64,000 nt of DNA from DATMER01 sp963741305. Its GTDB lineage: Bacteria; Acidobacteriota; Thermoanaerobaculia; Multivoradales; UBA5704. The position numbers and the translations under genes are program-made. Positions 1 to 9,168 of this stretch are shown in pieces. The notes below the pieces were generated by a model. The model saw nothing but the letters and a program-made list of their open reading frames with translations, did no database searches and had not been told where the DNA came from. Position 1 is the stretch's first letter. Every line of letters starts with the position of its first letter. The stretch spans positions 5,642,001-5,706,000 of the forward strand of contig CAVUHL010000003.1 of NCBI GenBank assembly GCA_963741305.1, given 5' to 3'.

Positions 1-770
1 GCTTTGTCGAGGTCCGCATCCGCAAAGATCAGGCTGGCCGACTTGCCGCCCAGCTCCAGGGAGACGCGCTTCACGTCGCCGGCCGCCAGCCGCATCACTT
101 CGCTCCCCACCTCGGTCGAGCCGGTGAAGGCGATCTTGCGCACGTCCGGATGTTGGGCGAGGGCCGATCCGGCCTCGCCTCCCGGCCCGGTCACGACGTT
201 GAGCACTCCTGGCGGCAACCCGGCCTCGGCGGCCAGCTCGGCCAGGCGCAGGGCCGTCAACGGCGTGGCCGATGCCGGCTTGACCACTACGGAGTTGCCC
301 AGGGCCAGGGCGGGCGCGGCCTTCCAGGTGGTGATGGCGAAGGGGAAGTTCCAGGGGACGATCAGGCCGCAGACCCCGACGGGCTCGCGGAAGGTGAGGC
401 CGGTTCCGGGCGCGCCGACCGGGAGCGTCTGTCCGCCAAATGCGGGGATCAGGCCGGCGTAGTACTGGAAGCAGGCGGCCCCCATCTCGATCTCGCCGCG
501 GGCCTCCTGGATGGGCTTGCCCACGTTGCGCGACTCCAGCGTGGCGAGCGCCTCGGCCTCCGCCCGGATCCGCTCGGCCAGCCGGAGCAGCACCCGCGCC
601 CGCTCCATCGCCGGCATCCGGCGCCACTCCCCCTGCTCGAACGAACGGCGGGCCGCGGCGACCGCTGCCCCGATCTCCTCGGGGCCGCCCGCGGCGACAT
701 GGGCGAGGACCTCGCCGGTCGCGGGGCTCAGGACGGGGATGGACTGGACGGGGGTGGAGCGGTCGGCCAT
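1..770 (-). CDS. NAD(P)-dependent aldehyde dehydrogenase, C-terminal part missing at window edge
   Basis: Reading the minus strand from the ATG at 770 gives 256 residues of an aldehyde dehydrogenase that runs off the window. Visible family motifs are PWNFPF (about residues 139-144, including the oxyanion-hole Asn), the cofactor-loop motif FTGSTEVG (215-222) and LELGGK (238-243), which carries the general-base Glu. The catalytic Cys lies beyond the edge. The overall pattern is closest to betaine-aldehyde or broad-specificity dehydrogenases of about 480-500 residues, so roughly half is present. Such enzymes oxidise aldehydes to carboxylic acids in the cytoplasm. Substrate cannot be decided from this part. 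The gene points away from its neighbours, which give no pathway clue. Confidence 0.93.
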   Translation of the reverse strand, partial: MADRSTPVQSIPVLSPATGEVLAHVAAGGPEEIGAAVAAARRSFEQGEWRRMPAMERARVLLRLAERIRAEAEALATLESRNVGKPIQEARGEIEMGAACFQYYAGLIPAFGGQTLPVGAPGTGLTFREPVGVCGLIVPWNFPFAITTWKAAPALALGNSVVVKPASATPLTALRLAELAAEAGLPPGVLNVVTGPGGEAGSALAQHPDVRKIAFTGSTEVGSEVMRLAAGDVKRVSLELGGKSASLIFADADLDK

Positions 771-801
771 GGAGGCCGATGATACATCTCAGAGCTGCCT
801 C

Positions 802-1284
802 TCAGGGTTTGGGAAAGCGGACCACCTTGATGTCGCTGATGGGAATCGAAACGGGGCGGGAGCGCTCGCCCGGGTTGCGGGAGACGCCCGAAAGCTTCTC
901 TCCGACCCAATGCCAGGAATTCGAGCGGGCCTCGGCCTCGGTGCCGGTGATGATCACGACCGGATAGAAGAGGAGGTCCCCGGAGGTGGCCTTGAGCTTC
1001 AGCGGCGCGTCGGCGATCCGGATCTCCCGCAGCCGGCCGGTCTCCTTGGTCTTCGGCCCGAGGGCGATCTCATACCAGGCGATCTCTTCGGGAGTGGAGT
1101 CGAGCTTCTTGGTGAAGAGGAGCGAGCCGCTCCGCGGGGAGGGCGCGACCTCCCGCAGCTCGAGCTTCACGACGTCATTGTCCTGCGTCTGGACCTCGAC
1201 GATCGCGCCCTTGGCCTCCCGGGAATCGGCGAAGCCCGGAAGCAGCAGGACGAACAGAAGGCAGGCAAGGATCATACGGCGCAT
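802..1284 (-). CDS. Exported hypothetical protein
   Basis: This 160-residue protein has a clear cleavable signal sequence: a short basic start, a Leu-rich core to about residue 17 and a small-residue end near GFADS. The mature part is rich in beta-type sequence and charged residues and contains no motif I recognise. It is expected in the periplasm or outer envelope. It lies 61 bp downstream of the di-haem oxidoreductase on the same strand, so the two may be co-transcribed, but nothing in the sequence shows a functional link. Confidence 0.7.
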   Translation of the reverse strand: MRRMILACLLFVLLLPGFADSREAKGAIVEVQTQDNDVVKLELREVAPSPRSGSLLFTKKLDSTPEEIAWYEIALGPKTKETGRLREIRIADAPLKLKATSGDLLFYPVVIITGTEAEARSNSWHWVGEKLSGVSRNPGERSRPVSIPISDIKVVRFPKP

Positions 1285-1345
1285 GTTTCACTCCTGAGCC
1301 CGGCCGGACCGGACATCCGGCCGGGCTGTGGTATTTCAAACAGAG

Positions 1346-2569
1346 TCAAAGCGAGTTCAGGAACGTGACCAGTTGGTTCTTCTGGGTCAGGCTCAGATTG
1401 ATGTAGTTCTGGATGACCGGCTCGGCCTCGTTGGTGTGGCGCAGGATGGCATTGTTGCGTGTGATGTTCTCGCCGTCATGCATGAAGCGGCTGCGGGTGC
1501 GCAGGCCCCAGAGCGGCGGAGTGCGCAGCTTGTTGCGCGTGCTCGAGCCGCCATTCTGGATGATGCCGTCGCCCGTGCCTACGTTGTGCAGCATGAAGTC
1601 GCTGTAGGGATGGATGATCTTGTCGCCGAGAGCGGCCGGGACGACGAACTTGCCGCCGTTGATCACGGTGCCCGCCGGAGCGGTAGTGATGCTCGTGGTG
1701 TGGCAGTGCCGGCAGCCGATCGAATTGAAGAGGTTCGCACCGGCGATGGCATCCGCGGTGGCGGCCAGGGCCGTGTCGCGCGGCGGCACCTTGGTGGCGC
1801 GCATGAAGCGGGCGAAGGCCTCGACGTCCGGTCCGAACGGCTCGGCCACGGTCGGCGCCTCCTCCGGATCGGGGACGGTGTCAAAGGCCGCGACGGAGGC
1901 TCCGTAGGAGGTGTTCTCGTTGGGCTGGAGCGGGCTGGTGATGCCCATCTCGTTGAGGTAGGCGTCCGCCGAGAAGGAGAGCAGGCTCGCCTGCTGGTTC
2001 TTCCAGCCGAAGCGGCCGATCCGCGTCTGCCCCGGGGCTTCCAGGACCGGCACGTTGATGATCTGACCCTTCATGCCGTTGGGCTGGGCCGTCTGGATGC
2101 TGGTGAACGTGGCGTTGGCGATCGCTTCGACAAAGCCGTCGCCGAGTGTGTTGAGGGAAGCGCGGAAGGTCGCGACGTTGTCCGAGCCCGAGACCCGCTC
2201 CTGGATCTTGGCATCGATTGCGCGGTCGTTGATCAGCGAGCCGCCCGGGGGATCCTGGTAGGTGAAGCCGTCGAACCGGGCCACGCGCAGCTCGGTGACC
2301 TGGCTGGTGGCTCCGGTCACCGGGTTCTGATGGCACTCGCGGCAGGCCTGGGCGTTGTAGACCGGACCCAGGCCGTCCTCGATCACCTCGACCTCCTCGA
2401 AGAGCTCTTTGTCGATGTCGAACTGGGCCTGGGACACCATCCCGTTGGTCAGGTCGTCGAAGCCGGCCGGCGCTTCGACCGCGGCATACACCAGCGGCGC
2501 TGCCAGGAGCAACAGCAGGAGCCCGTCCGTGATCAGGAGTCGATGAAGCCGCCCCTTGATCCTACGCAT
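1346..2569 (-). CDS. Di-haem oxidoreductase (DHOR/MauG-peroxidase-like), exported
   Basis: The 407-residue product begins with a signal anchor (hydrophobic residues about 11-30) and has two c-type haem motifs, CRECH at 76-80 and CRHCH at 286-290. Spacing of the two haems and the C-terminal signature TPPLWGLRTRSRFMHDG match the di-haem oxidoreductase family related to cytochrome c peroxidase and MauG (COG3488-type). These periplasmic proteins move electrons between a high-potential and a peroxidatic haem; the true substrate is unknown for most members. It is divergent from the CHAT protein gene across a 267-bp region that must hold both promoters. The call at superfamily level is firm, peroxidase activity is inference. 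Confidence 0.88.
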   Translation of the reverse strand: MRRIKGRLHRLLITDGLLLLLLAAPLVYAAVEAPAGFDDLTNGMVSQAQFDIDKELFEEVEVIEDGLGPVYNAQACRECHQNPVTGATSQVTELRVARFDGFTYQDPPGGSLINDRAIDAKIQERVSGSDNVATFRASLNTLGDGFVEAIANATFTSIQTAQPNGMKGQIINVPVLEAPGQTRIGRFGWKNQQASLLSFSADAYLNEMGITSPLQPNENTSYGASVAAFDTVPDPEEAPTVAEPFGPDVEAFARFMRATKVPPRDTALAATADAIAGANLFNSIGCRHCHTTSITTAPAGTVINGGKFVVPAALGDKIIHPYSDFMLHNVGTGDGIIQNGGSSTRNKLRTPPLWGLRTRSRFMHDGENITRNNAILRHTNEAEPVIQNYINLSLTQKNQLVTFLNSL

Positions 2570-2836
2570 CTTCCGTCTCCTCTCCCTCAGTCGAGGGAAA
2601 AAAGGACCGCGGCTCTTCGAGGCCAGGAAACCTTTCCCTGGACCCGTCTGCCGAGCTACGGCCCGTATTCACCATCACGACGAAGCCGGCCAAACACACC
2701 TCCGGCATGGATGTATGAAGACGGAGCTCTTTTCAAGTCAAACCTGCGAGTAGAAATGGGGCTCCTACTAAAGAGGGGTACAGGAGCAGGTACGAAACGA
2801 GCCGGTCCGCGAAAGATTCGTGGCATCATCTTTTCG

Positions 2837-5188
2837 ATGACCCGACAAAACGCCCGAGCCTGGGCCCTGGGGCTGGCCGGCATCCTCGCGGTATGCATTC
2901 CTGGATGCCGGAAGAGCGGCGTCCAGGAATGCTTCGACTTGAATGAGAAGCTGCGCTATGAGGAGGCGGCCCGGCGCTGCGGAGAGGTCTACGCGGAGGA
3001 GGAGGATGCGAAAGCGGGGGCCGCCGCCGCGTACGCTCATTATCAGCTCGGACACGAGGACGAGGTCCTCGCCTGGGCCGGCCGTCTGGAGAAGGACGGG
3101 AAGGTGCAGCCGGGGGTCTGGGGGCTGGCGGCGATCGTCCATCAGCAGCGCGGCGACATCGACGCTGCGAACCGGGACTACGCCCGGGACCTCGAATTGC
3201 TGCGTGCCGAGGGCGACGACCACCAGGCCATGGCGGACATCCTCCACCAGCTCTCCTACAACGCCTGGAGGCAGTCGAGGTACCGCGAGGCCTTCCTGTT
3301 CGCCAGCGAAGCCGTGGAAAAGGCGGGGAAGGCCGGGGACCGGGATCTGGAGATCCGTTCCGCGGAGCTGCTCTATCCCATCCTCGAAGCGGTCGGCGAC
3401 CTCGAAGGGGCGCACCAGGCCATCGAGGCGACGGGCAGATTGGTGGGAGAGGACCCGGCCCGGCAGGCGCATTTCCTCGCCAACCGGGGCGGCCTGCTCG
3501 TCGACGAAGGCCGGCTGGCGCTCGCCCGCCGCGACCTCGAGCGGGCTCTCGAGCTGGGGGCCGGGAGGATGGACGAGGGGTTCTTTCGCAGGGTGCACCT
3601 GAACCTGACCGCCGTCCACCTCGACCTCGACAACACTGGCGATATTGGCGACATTGCCCGCGCGGCCCACCATCTGGAAGAGGCCTGGAAGCACTCCGAG
3701 CCCGGCAAGCCAAAACCGGCCTCGCTCCTGTATTACCGTGCCCGGGTGGACCTCGCCCGGGGGCGTCCCGAGGAAGCGCTCCGGGCGCTCGAGACCGCCC
3801 TCGGCCAGGACCCAGCCGCGGATTGGGCCTGGGACCTGGAGTACCAGAAAGGCCGGGCCGAGGAGGCCCGTGGCAATGCCGGGGCTGCCGGGGCTGCCGG
3901 GGCTGCCAGGGCTGCCGAAACCGCGTACGAACGGTCGATCGAGGTGGTCGAGGAGATGCGGAGGGAGCTCGCCTTCGACGATCTCAAGTCCTGGCTCGTT
4001 GACCGGAAGCGCCAGCCGTTCGAAGCGCTGTTCCTCTTGCAGGCCCGGTCGGGCCGGGCCGAAGCGGCCCTGGCAACTGTGGAGCGGGCACAGGCGAGGA
4101 CTTTTCTGGACGCGTTCCTCCACGCCAGCTCCTCGCCGGGCTCCCCGGGCAAGCCGTGGTCGAGCGCCGCCCTTCAGCGGATCGAGGGCCTTGAATCGCT
4201 GCTGCCAGTGATGAGCGAGTCGCCCATGGCGTCGCTGCAGCCCATCGACCAGGTGCTGACCGCCTTCGGAGACCGTCACGGCCTCGTCTACTTCGAGGCC
4301 GGAGAGGAGATCCGGCTCATCACCGTCGCCACCCGGAAGGCTCGCCTCCACCCGCCGGCTCCGGCGCGGGACGTCCGCCGCCTCGCAGAGACGTTCCTGG
4401 CCCATCCCGAGGACATGCAGGCGGCGGAACGGCTCGGGGAAATGCTTCTGCCCCCAGGCTCACTCCCGGAAAAGGGGACCGCCGTCCACGTGGTAGCAGA
4501 CGGCATCCTGGGCAACCTCCCCTTCGCCGCGTTGCGCCGGGATGGACGCTACCTCGTCGAGGACCACGCGGTCCTCATCCTCCCCAGCCTGGGCGTGCTC
4601 GCAGCGCTCGAGAGCCGTCGCGGAGGGCCGCCCGGACCTCCCCTGGTGCTGGCGGACCCGCGCGGCGACCTGCCGGAGGCGGCTGCGGAAGGGCGGCAGG
4701 TGGCGAAGCGGCTCGGCGGCCCGGCCCTCGTCGGCCGGAAGGCCGTGTCGGGCGAGCTGAAGAAGGCCGCCCGCGCGCGGGTGCTCCACTTGGCCCTGCA
4801 CACCGGCCCCGGTCCGCGAGGGGCTTGGCTCCAGCTCGCCGACCGGCAGGTGAGCGCGAGCGAGATCGTGACGGGCCGGATCGGGCCGCGGCTGGTGGTG
4901 CTCGCGAGCTGCTCCTCGGCAACGCGGACAGGCCGCCAGATGTGGGGATCGCTGGGCGCCGCTTTCCTGGCTGCCGGGAGCCGCGCAGTCCTCGCCTCGC
5001 TCTGGTCGGTCGAGGACCGGCAGGCGCGAGAGCTCGTCCTGCGCTTCTACGCCGAAGGAGTGGCTTCCGACCCCTCCGGAGCGCTGACCCGCATGCAACG
5101 TGTTGCGATCGGGCAGGGTCGGTCGCCTATGTTCTGGGCGCCGTTCGTCCTCATCGGGTCCGACCGGCCTCTGAATGACATCCCTTAA
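2837..5188 (+). CDS. TPR-CHAT domain lipoprotein
   Basis: The chosen ATG gives 783 residues beginning with a lipoprotein signal whose lipobox ends at Cys24 (CIPGC), which favours this start over the in-frame ATG at 2755. Residues about 30-440 form TPR-like helical repeats rich in Ala, Leu and Glu. The last 300 residues are a CHAT domain: a caspase-like peptidase fold with the His in LALH (about 655) and the Cys in LASCSSA (about 692), followed by the conserved GAAFLAAGSRAVLASLW segment. Both dyad residues are present. CHAT proteins are proteases or scaffolds in signalling and defence. Here it precedes an ECF sigma/anti-sigma pair, so regulated proteolysis in the envelope is possible. A 9-bp tandem repeat near 3882-3918 makes an Ala/Gly tract at the end of the TPR part. 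Confidence 0.88.
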   Translation: MTRQNARAWALGLAGILAVCIPGCRKSGVQECFDLNEKLRYEEAARRCGEVYAEEEDAKAGAAAAYAHYQLGHEDEVLAWAGRLEKDGKVQPGVWGLAAIVHQQRGDIDAANRDYARDLELLRAEGDDHQAMADILHQLSYNAWRQSRYREAFLFASEAVEKAGKAGDRDLEIRSAELLYPILEAVGDLEGAHQAIEATGRLVGEDPARQAHFLANRGGLLVDEGRLALARRDLERALELGAGRMDEGFFRRVHLNLTAVHLDLDNTGDIGDIARAAHHLEEAWKHSEPGKPKPASLLYYRARVDLARGRPEEALRALETALGQDPAADWAWDLEYQKGRAEEARGNAGAAGAAGAARAAETAYERSIEVVEEMRRELAFDDLKSWLVDRKRQPFEALFLLQARSGRAEAALATVERAQARTFLDAFLHASSSPGSPGKPWSSAALQRIEGLESLLPVMSESPMASLQPIDQVLTAFGDRHGLVYFEAGEEIRLITVATRKARLHPPAPARDVRRLAETFLAHPEDMQAAERLGEMLLPPGSLPEKGTAVHVVADGILGNLPFAALRRDGRYLVEDHAVLILPSLGVLAALESRRGGPPGPPLVLADPRGDLPEAAAEGRQVAKRLGGPALVGRKAVSGELKKAARARVLHLALHTGPGPRGAWLQLADRQVSASEIVTGRIGPRLVVLASCSSATRTGRQMWGSLGAAFLAAGSRAVLASLWSVEDRQARELVLRFYAEGVASDPSGALTRMQRVAIGQGRSPMFWAPFVLIGSDRPLNDIP

Positions 5189-5203
5189 GAAGGAGGAACA
5201 GAC

Positions 5204-5632
5204 ATGAAGAGTCGCTGGCTTGCAGGCGTGGCAATCTTCGTCCTCGGCTTCGGCTGCGCCCAGATGGTGAAAATCACCACGGCAGGTGCCGCCGAGGGCG
5301 GCATGATCGATGAAGGGCTCAACCTCATCGAGCACCCCAACAGTTTCGAGCTCATCAACACGGGGGACGCGCGCTACCTGGTCATCATCGGAAACAAGAC
5401 GCCGGCCATCGATCCGCAGATCCAGTGGGTGGAAGGCTCGCTCGTCATCCCCAAGCTCGGCCTGAATGAAGCGAGGATCTCCAGGGTCCAGGACCTCGGG
5501 ATCATTACCAACAACAATCCCCCGTACCGGGATTGCCAGCCGAAGTTTGAGGACTGCGTCGAGCCGTGGGAGCCGCTTCCGCGCCCGCGCCCGCCCAAGC
5601 CGATCCTCCTCGATCACCAGCAGAGGCGGTAG
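5204..5632 (+). CDS. Small predicted lipoprotein between CHAT and sigma genes
   Basis: The 142-residue product starts with a signal of the form basic residue, hydrophobic core, then LGFGC with Cys18 as the likely lipidation site. The mature region is acidic and hydrophobic and ends in a Pro/Arg-rich tail (PRPRPPKP). I see no known domain. A good ribosome site, AAGGAGGAA, lies about 8 bp upstream of the ATG and only 15 bp separate it from the CHAT gene, so the two are almost certainly translated from one transcript. It may be a partner of the CHAT protein, which is inference from position only. Confidence 0.75.
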   Translation: MKSRWLAGVAIFVLGFGCAQMVKITTAGAAEGGMIDEGLNLIEHPNSFELINTGDARYLVIIGNKTPAIDPQIQWVEGSLVIPKLGLNEARISRVQDLGIITNNNPPYRDCQPKFEDCVEPWEPLPRPRPPKPILLDHQQRR

Positions 5633-5646
5633 CGCCGGCGTTCCCG

Positions 5647-6249
5647 ATGCTGTCTCTTCTCCATGATTCGAAAGAGTCGCCGTCGGCCGTCCCCGATCCG
5701 GAACGGACGGCCCTGGCCGCTCTTGACCGGGGGCGGACCGAAGAGGCCCTTTCCATCCTCATGAGGGAGTACGGCCATGGCGTCTACCGCTACTGCCGGC
5801 AGATGGTGGGGGACGAAGACCTCGCGGAGGAGGCCCGCCAGATGACCTTCGTCCAGGCTTACGAGGGGCTGTCGAAGTTCGCCCGGCGCTCGTCGCTGCG
5901 CACCTGGCTCTTCGGCATCGCCCGCCACCGCTGCCTCGACGCCGCGAAGATGAGCCAGCGGCGGAGGAAACGATTCGGCTCCCTCGAAGACGTGCCCGAC
6001 GTGCCCGTGCCGGGCGGGAGTGTCGAAGACCGCCTGGCGGAACGCTCCCGGGCCGGCGCCCTCGAACGCTGCCTGCGCAAGCTCGCGCCCCACGTCCGCG
6101 ACGCCGTCGTCCTGCGTTTCCAGCAGGGCCTCTCCTATCCGGAGATCGCCAGGCTCTCTGACGAGAAAGCTCCGGCTCTCCAGGTCCGGGTCGCACGCGC
6201 CCTCCCCATCCTGCGCCGCTGCCTGGAGGAGAAGGGGATGGCTCCATGA
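5647..6249 (+). CDS. ECF-type RNA polymerase sigma factor
   Basis: The 200-residue protein carries sigma region 2 at about residues 35-105 (YRYCRQMVGDEDLAEEARQ, then the conserved LRTWLFGIARHRCLD) and region 4 at about 135-195 (helix-turn-helix around LSYPEIARL). Region 1.1 and 3 are absent, as in extracytoplasmic-function factors. The ATG at 5647 is used because an upstream extension would run back into the preceding gene. Its stop overlaps the start of the next gene by 4 bp (ATGA), the usual arrangement for a sigma factor and its anti-sigma factor. It probably controls this locus including the CHAT gene; no promoter could be proved. Confidence 0.9.
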   Translation: MLSLLHDSKESPSAVPDPERTALAALDRGRTEEALSILMREYGHGVYRYCRQMVGDEDLAEEARQMTFVQAYEGLSKFARRSSLRTWLFGIARHRCLDAAKMSQRRRKRFGSLEDVPDVPVPGGSVEDRLAERSRAGALERCLRKLAPHVRDAVVLRFQQGLSYPEIARLSDEKAPALQVRVARALPILRRCLEEKGMAP

Positions 6250-6872
6250 CCAACTGCGAGCGATTTGAGAGTGAGGCCCTTCTCCTCCTGGAACAGGGTC
6301 AGCCGCTGGACGATCACTTCTCCTCCTGTCCCGACTGCCTGGCCGCCCGGGCCGCGTACGACCGGCTCCGCGAGCAGCTCTCAAAGCTCGGCGAAGAGGA
6401 CGAGCCCGCCGCCGACTGGCAGGCGCGGGTCTGGGAGAGGATCGAGCAGAGGAAGAAGCGCAGGTGGTCGCTCTGGTGGTTCGCGCCCGTGGCCGCCGCG
6501 GCGATGGCCGCCCTTTTCCTCATCTGGATTCCCAGCCAGAAGCCCGCGGGCCTGCGGGTCGAGATCGAAGCCGGGACCACCGTCCGCCGTGGTGCGGAGG
6601 CGCATCCGGGAGACCTACTGCGGCTCGCCGCAACCACCGGAGGAGCGCGCCACAGCGAGCTGCGGGTCTATCGCAACGAAACGGAGCTGATCCTGCGCTG
6701 CCCGAAGAGCCCCTGCTTCCTTGTCCTCGACGGCATCGGGCGCTATCAGCCTCTCCTTCTGCTCTCCGAAAGCCCTCTTCCCGCTCCCACCTCCGACCTG
6801 GAAACCGACACGGGTGCCGCGCTCGACTCCGGCGCCGAGATCGAGATGGGTTCGGAAGTCGTGGTCCGCTGA
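6246..6872 (+). CDS. Anti-sigma factor, zinc-binding ZAS type, single membrane pass
   Basis: The N-terminus contains His24-x3-Cys28-x2-Cys31 (HFSSCPDC), the zinc anti-sigma motif that holds an ECF sigma factor at the membrane. One transmembrane helix follows at about residues 76-97 (WWFAPVAAAAMAALFLIWI). The outer domain of about 110 residues is probably all beta and would face the periplasm as the sensor. It overlaps the sigma gene by 4 bp, so both are made in step. Length 208 residues is usual for the class. The signal it senses is unknown. Confidence 0.87.
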   Translation: MTNCERFESEALLLLEQGQPLDDHFSSCPDCLAARAAYDRLREQLSKLGEEDEPAADWQARVWERIEQRKKRRWSLWWFAPVAAAAMAALFLIWIPSQKPAGLRVEIEAGTTVRRGAEAHPGDLLRLAATTGGARHSELRVYRNETELILRCPKSPCFLVLDGIGRYQPLLLLSESPLPAPTSDLETDTGAALDSGAEIEMGSEVVVR

Positions 6873-6921
6873 TGTTGTGATCCATCTCCCGCCGTCGCCT
6901 CACAGGCGAAAGGAGATGATC

Positions 6922-7494
6922 ATGAAAACGAAACCTGCCCTTCTTATCGCCCTTGTGGGCACCCTGTTCACGCTCCCCTCCCAGGCCCAGGTCTGCATCA
7001 ACTTCGGGCCGCCTCCGCCGGTGAACACCATGTATGGTGCCCCCGCCGGCCAGGTCAGCGGAGACCTCGCCTTCTCCGTGAACCTGATCGATGCCTACGT
7101 CTACAACTTCGCCCTGCTCCCCGCCGGCACGGCGTTCAATCGTGCCTTCACCAGCATGGCGCCCGTCTCCCTGCCCGGCCAGAGCCTGCGGACCAACAAC
7201 ATCAACATTCTGTTCGACCTCCAGAACCTCGGCTTTCCGGTGCAGAAGGTGACCCTCTCCTACCTCGACCTCGGCGGCTATGAAAACCTTGCGGTCAACT
7301 CCAGCGGGATCTATCGCGGCCAGCTCGCGGCGGCCCCGGCGGTCCTCGGCAACTCGAACGTGAACGTCTCCAGCGCGGCCACTCCGCCGCCGATCAGCGG
7401 CAAGACGGGCACCGTCACCATCACCGGATCGCAGATCAAGTCCTTCATGATCGGCGGGCAGGAGCTCTGGATCGACAACGTCTGCGCCCAATGA
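6922..7494 (+). CDS. Secreted hypothetical protein
   Basis: The start at 6922 is preferred over the ATG at 6916 because AGGAG at 6911-6915 then sits 6 bp upstream. The product has 190 residues with a typical signal peptide ending near PSQAQ. The mature region reads as a beta-rich exported domain (repeated short segments such as NINILFDL and KTGTVTITGSQ) with a single pair of Cys near the two ends. No family is recognised. It follows the anti-sigma gene by 49 bp on the same strand and may belong to its regulon. Confidence 0.75.
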   Translation: MKTKPALLIALVGTLFTLPSQAQVCINFGPPPPVNTMYGAPAGQVSGDLAFSVNLIDAYVYNFALLPAGTAFNRAFTSMAPVSLPGQSLRTNNINILFDLQNLGFPVQKVTLSYLDLGGYENLAVNSSGIYRGQLAAAPAVLGNSNVNVSSAATPPPISGKTGTVTITGSQIKSFMIGGQELWIDNVCAQ

Positions 7495-7516
7495 CGAAAG
7501 GGCCGGACGGGGTAAG

Positions 7517-8926
7517 ATGGCGCCCATGAGACACAGCTCATGGGCCGCCATCATCGTCATGACGTTCACGCTCCTGGGGCCTGCCACCGCCGAGACGCCA
7601 GGAGCACTGGACCTTTCCGAGATCGACCGCCTCATCGAGCGCAACGTCCAGGAGAGGCACCTCGTCGGCCTCTCCGTCGGAGTGATGCACCAGGGCAGGA
7701 TCGTGCTGGCCAAGGGCTACGGCGTCCGCTCCCTGGAAACGCGCGAGCCGGTTACGCCTGACACCCTGTTCGCCGCCGGTTCCATCACCAAGCAATTCAC
7801 CTGCGCCGCCGCTCTCCTCCTGGCCCAGGAAGGGAAGCTCTCCCTGGACGACCGGGTCGCGAAGTACGAGCCCGGGCTCACCCGCGCAGCCGACATCACG
7901 CTGCTCGACCTGGGCCAGCACGTCGCCGGCTACCGCGACTACTACCCCCTGGACTTCGTCCACCGGCCGATGGCGCAGCAAAGGTCCACGGATGCAATCA
8001 TTCAGGAATTCGGAAAAGGACCGCTGGACTTCGAGCCGGGCACGCGCTGGTCCTACAGCAACACGGGCTTCCTGATCCTCGGCCGGGCCGTGGAAAGGGT
8101 TTCCGGCGAGCCGTTCGAGAGCTTTCTGAACCGGCGGATCCTCCAACCCCTCGGAATGCGCCACACCCGCTACGAGCCGAAAAGGGACGAGCCCGGCCTC
8201 GCGGAGGGCTACACCTCCTTCGGACTGGGCCCGCCCCAACCGGCCGTCCTCGAGGGAGAAGGCTGGCTCGCCATGGCAGCCGCCCTCTGGTCGACGCCCA
8301 AGGACCTGCTGGCCTGGGACCTCGCCCTGATGGAAGGGAAAATCCTTTCCAAACCTTCGTACCAGACGATGATCACGCCGCGCCGGCTCGCGGACGGACG
8401 CGCCACCAACTACGGCTGCGGCCAGTTCGTCCGCGACAGGGATGCGGCGCTCGTCCTCACTCATGAAGGGATCGTGGGCGGGTTCAACGCCTGGAACGCA
8501 ATCGTGCCGTCCACGAGGTCCGCGGTCGTCCTGCTCGCCAACGCGGACTTCGGAGTGAGCCGTCCGCTCCGGGAAGCCATCCTCGCGAAGCTTCTCCCGC
8601 CAGCCGCGGAAGAGATCCCCGCCGTGAAGGGACTGCCGGCCAAGGAAGCCGCCATGTCGCTCCTGCGCCAGCTCCGGGAAGGCAAGGTCGACCGCGATAC
8701 CCTCGGGGAGGATTACAACGCCTGGCTGACTCCGGAGAGGATGGCGTCCGCCCTCCCGGAGAAGGGCGAAGTAAGCGAGCTGGAAGTGGTCGACGTCCAC
8801 GAGCGGGGCGGCATGGAGGTCGCGAAGCTCCGTTTCCAGATCGGAAGCGTGCCGGCCGAGGCCCTGATGTACCGGACGCCCGATGGCAAGATCCAGGAAT
8901 TCCTGTTCTATCGCCGTGAGTCTTGA
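7517..8926 (+). CDS. Serine beta-lactamase-like hydrolase (class C/esterase family), exported
   Basis: After a signal peptide (to about residue 25) the protein has the serine-hydrolase motifs of the beta-lactamase/PBP4-like family: SITK with the nucleophile Ser at about 89 and Lys92, and YSN at 180-182. The substrate pocket segment PLGMRHTRY follows. The C-terminal 90 residues form an extra beta domain seen in many DUF3471-like family members. Such proteins are carboxylesterases, D-aminopeptidases or penicillin-binding relatives, and few are true resistance enzymes. Length 469 residues is normal. The ATG at 7526 is an alternative start. Confidence 0.88.
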   Translation: MAPMRHSSWAAIIVMTFTLLGPATAETPGALDLSEIDRLIERNVQERHLVGLSVGVMHQGRIVLAKGYGVRSLETREPVTPDTLFAAGSITKQFTCAAALLLAQEGKLSLDDRVAKYEPGLTRAADITLLDLGQHVAGYRDYYPLDFVHRPMAQQRSTDAIIQEFGKGPLDFEPGTRWSYSNTGFLILGRAVERVSGEPFESFLNRRILQPLGMRHTRYEPKRDEPGLAEGYTSFGLGPPQPAVLEGEGWLAMAAALWSTPKDLLAWDLALMEGKILSKPSYQTMITPRRLADGRATNYGCGQFVRDRDAALVLTHEGIVGGFNAWNAIVPSTRSAVVLLANADFGVSRPLREAILAKLLPPAAEEIPAVKGLPAKEAAMSLLRQLREGKVDRDTLGEDYNAWLTPERMASALPEKGEVSELEVVDVHERGGMEVAKLRFQIGSVPAEALMYRTPDGKIQEFLFYRRES

Positions 8927-8937
8927 GGAGACCCAGA

Positions 8938-9159
8938 ATGTCGAAAAGCCCCGACCGCGATGTAGAGAAGATCTATTCCGTCAAGGATTTCACGGCCAAG
9001 CTGCGCCGCCTCGCCGACGCTCTCGATGCCGGCCAGCCCTTCGAGATCCAGGTAGCCGGCGAGCGCCTCTACGTGCCAGCTGATGCCAGCTTCAGCGTCG
9101 AGCACGAGCGCTCGGACGGCACGGAGGAACTGGAGTTCCAGCTGCGCTGGCAACGGTAG
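8938..9159 (+). CDS. Amphi-Trp domain protein
   Basis: This 73-residue protein ends with the pattern EELEFQLRWQR and has an amphipathic N-terminal helix, matching the small amphi-Trp domain family of unknown function that occurs alone in many bacteria and archaea. It starts at an ATG 8 bp after GAGGAG, immediately behind the beta-lactamase-like gene (11 bp gap), so the two are co-transcribed. It lacks a signal peptide. Family assignment rests on the C-terminal pattern and the length. Confidence 0.7.
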   Translation: MSKSPDRDVEKIYSVKDFTAKLRRLADALDAGQPFEIQVAGERLYVPADASFSVEHERSDGTEELEFQLRWQR

Positions 9160-9168
9160 GCCGTCGCG

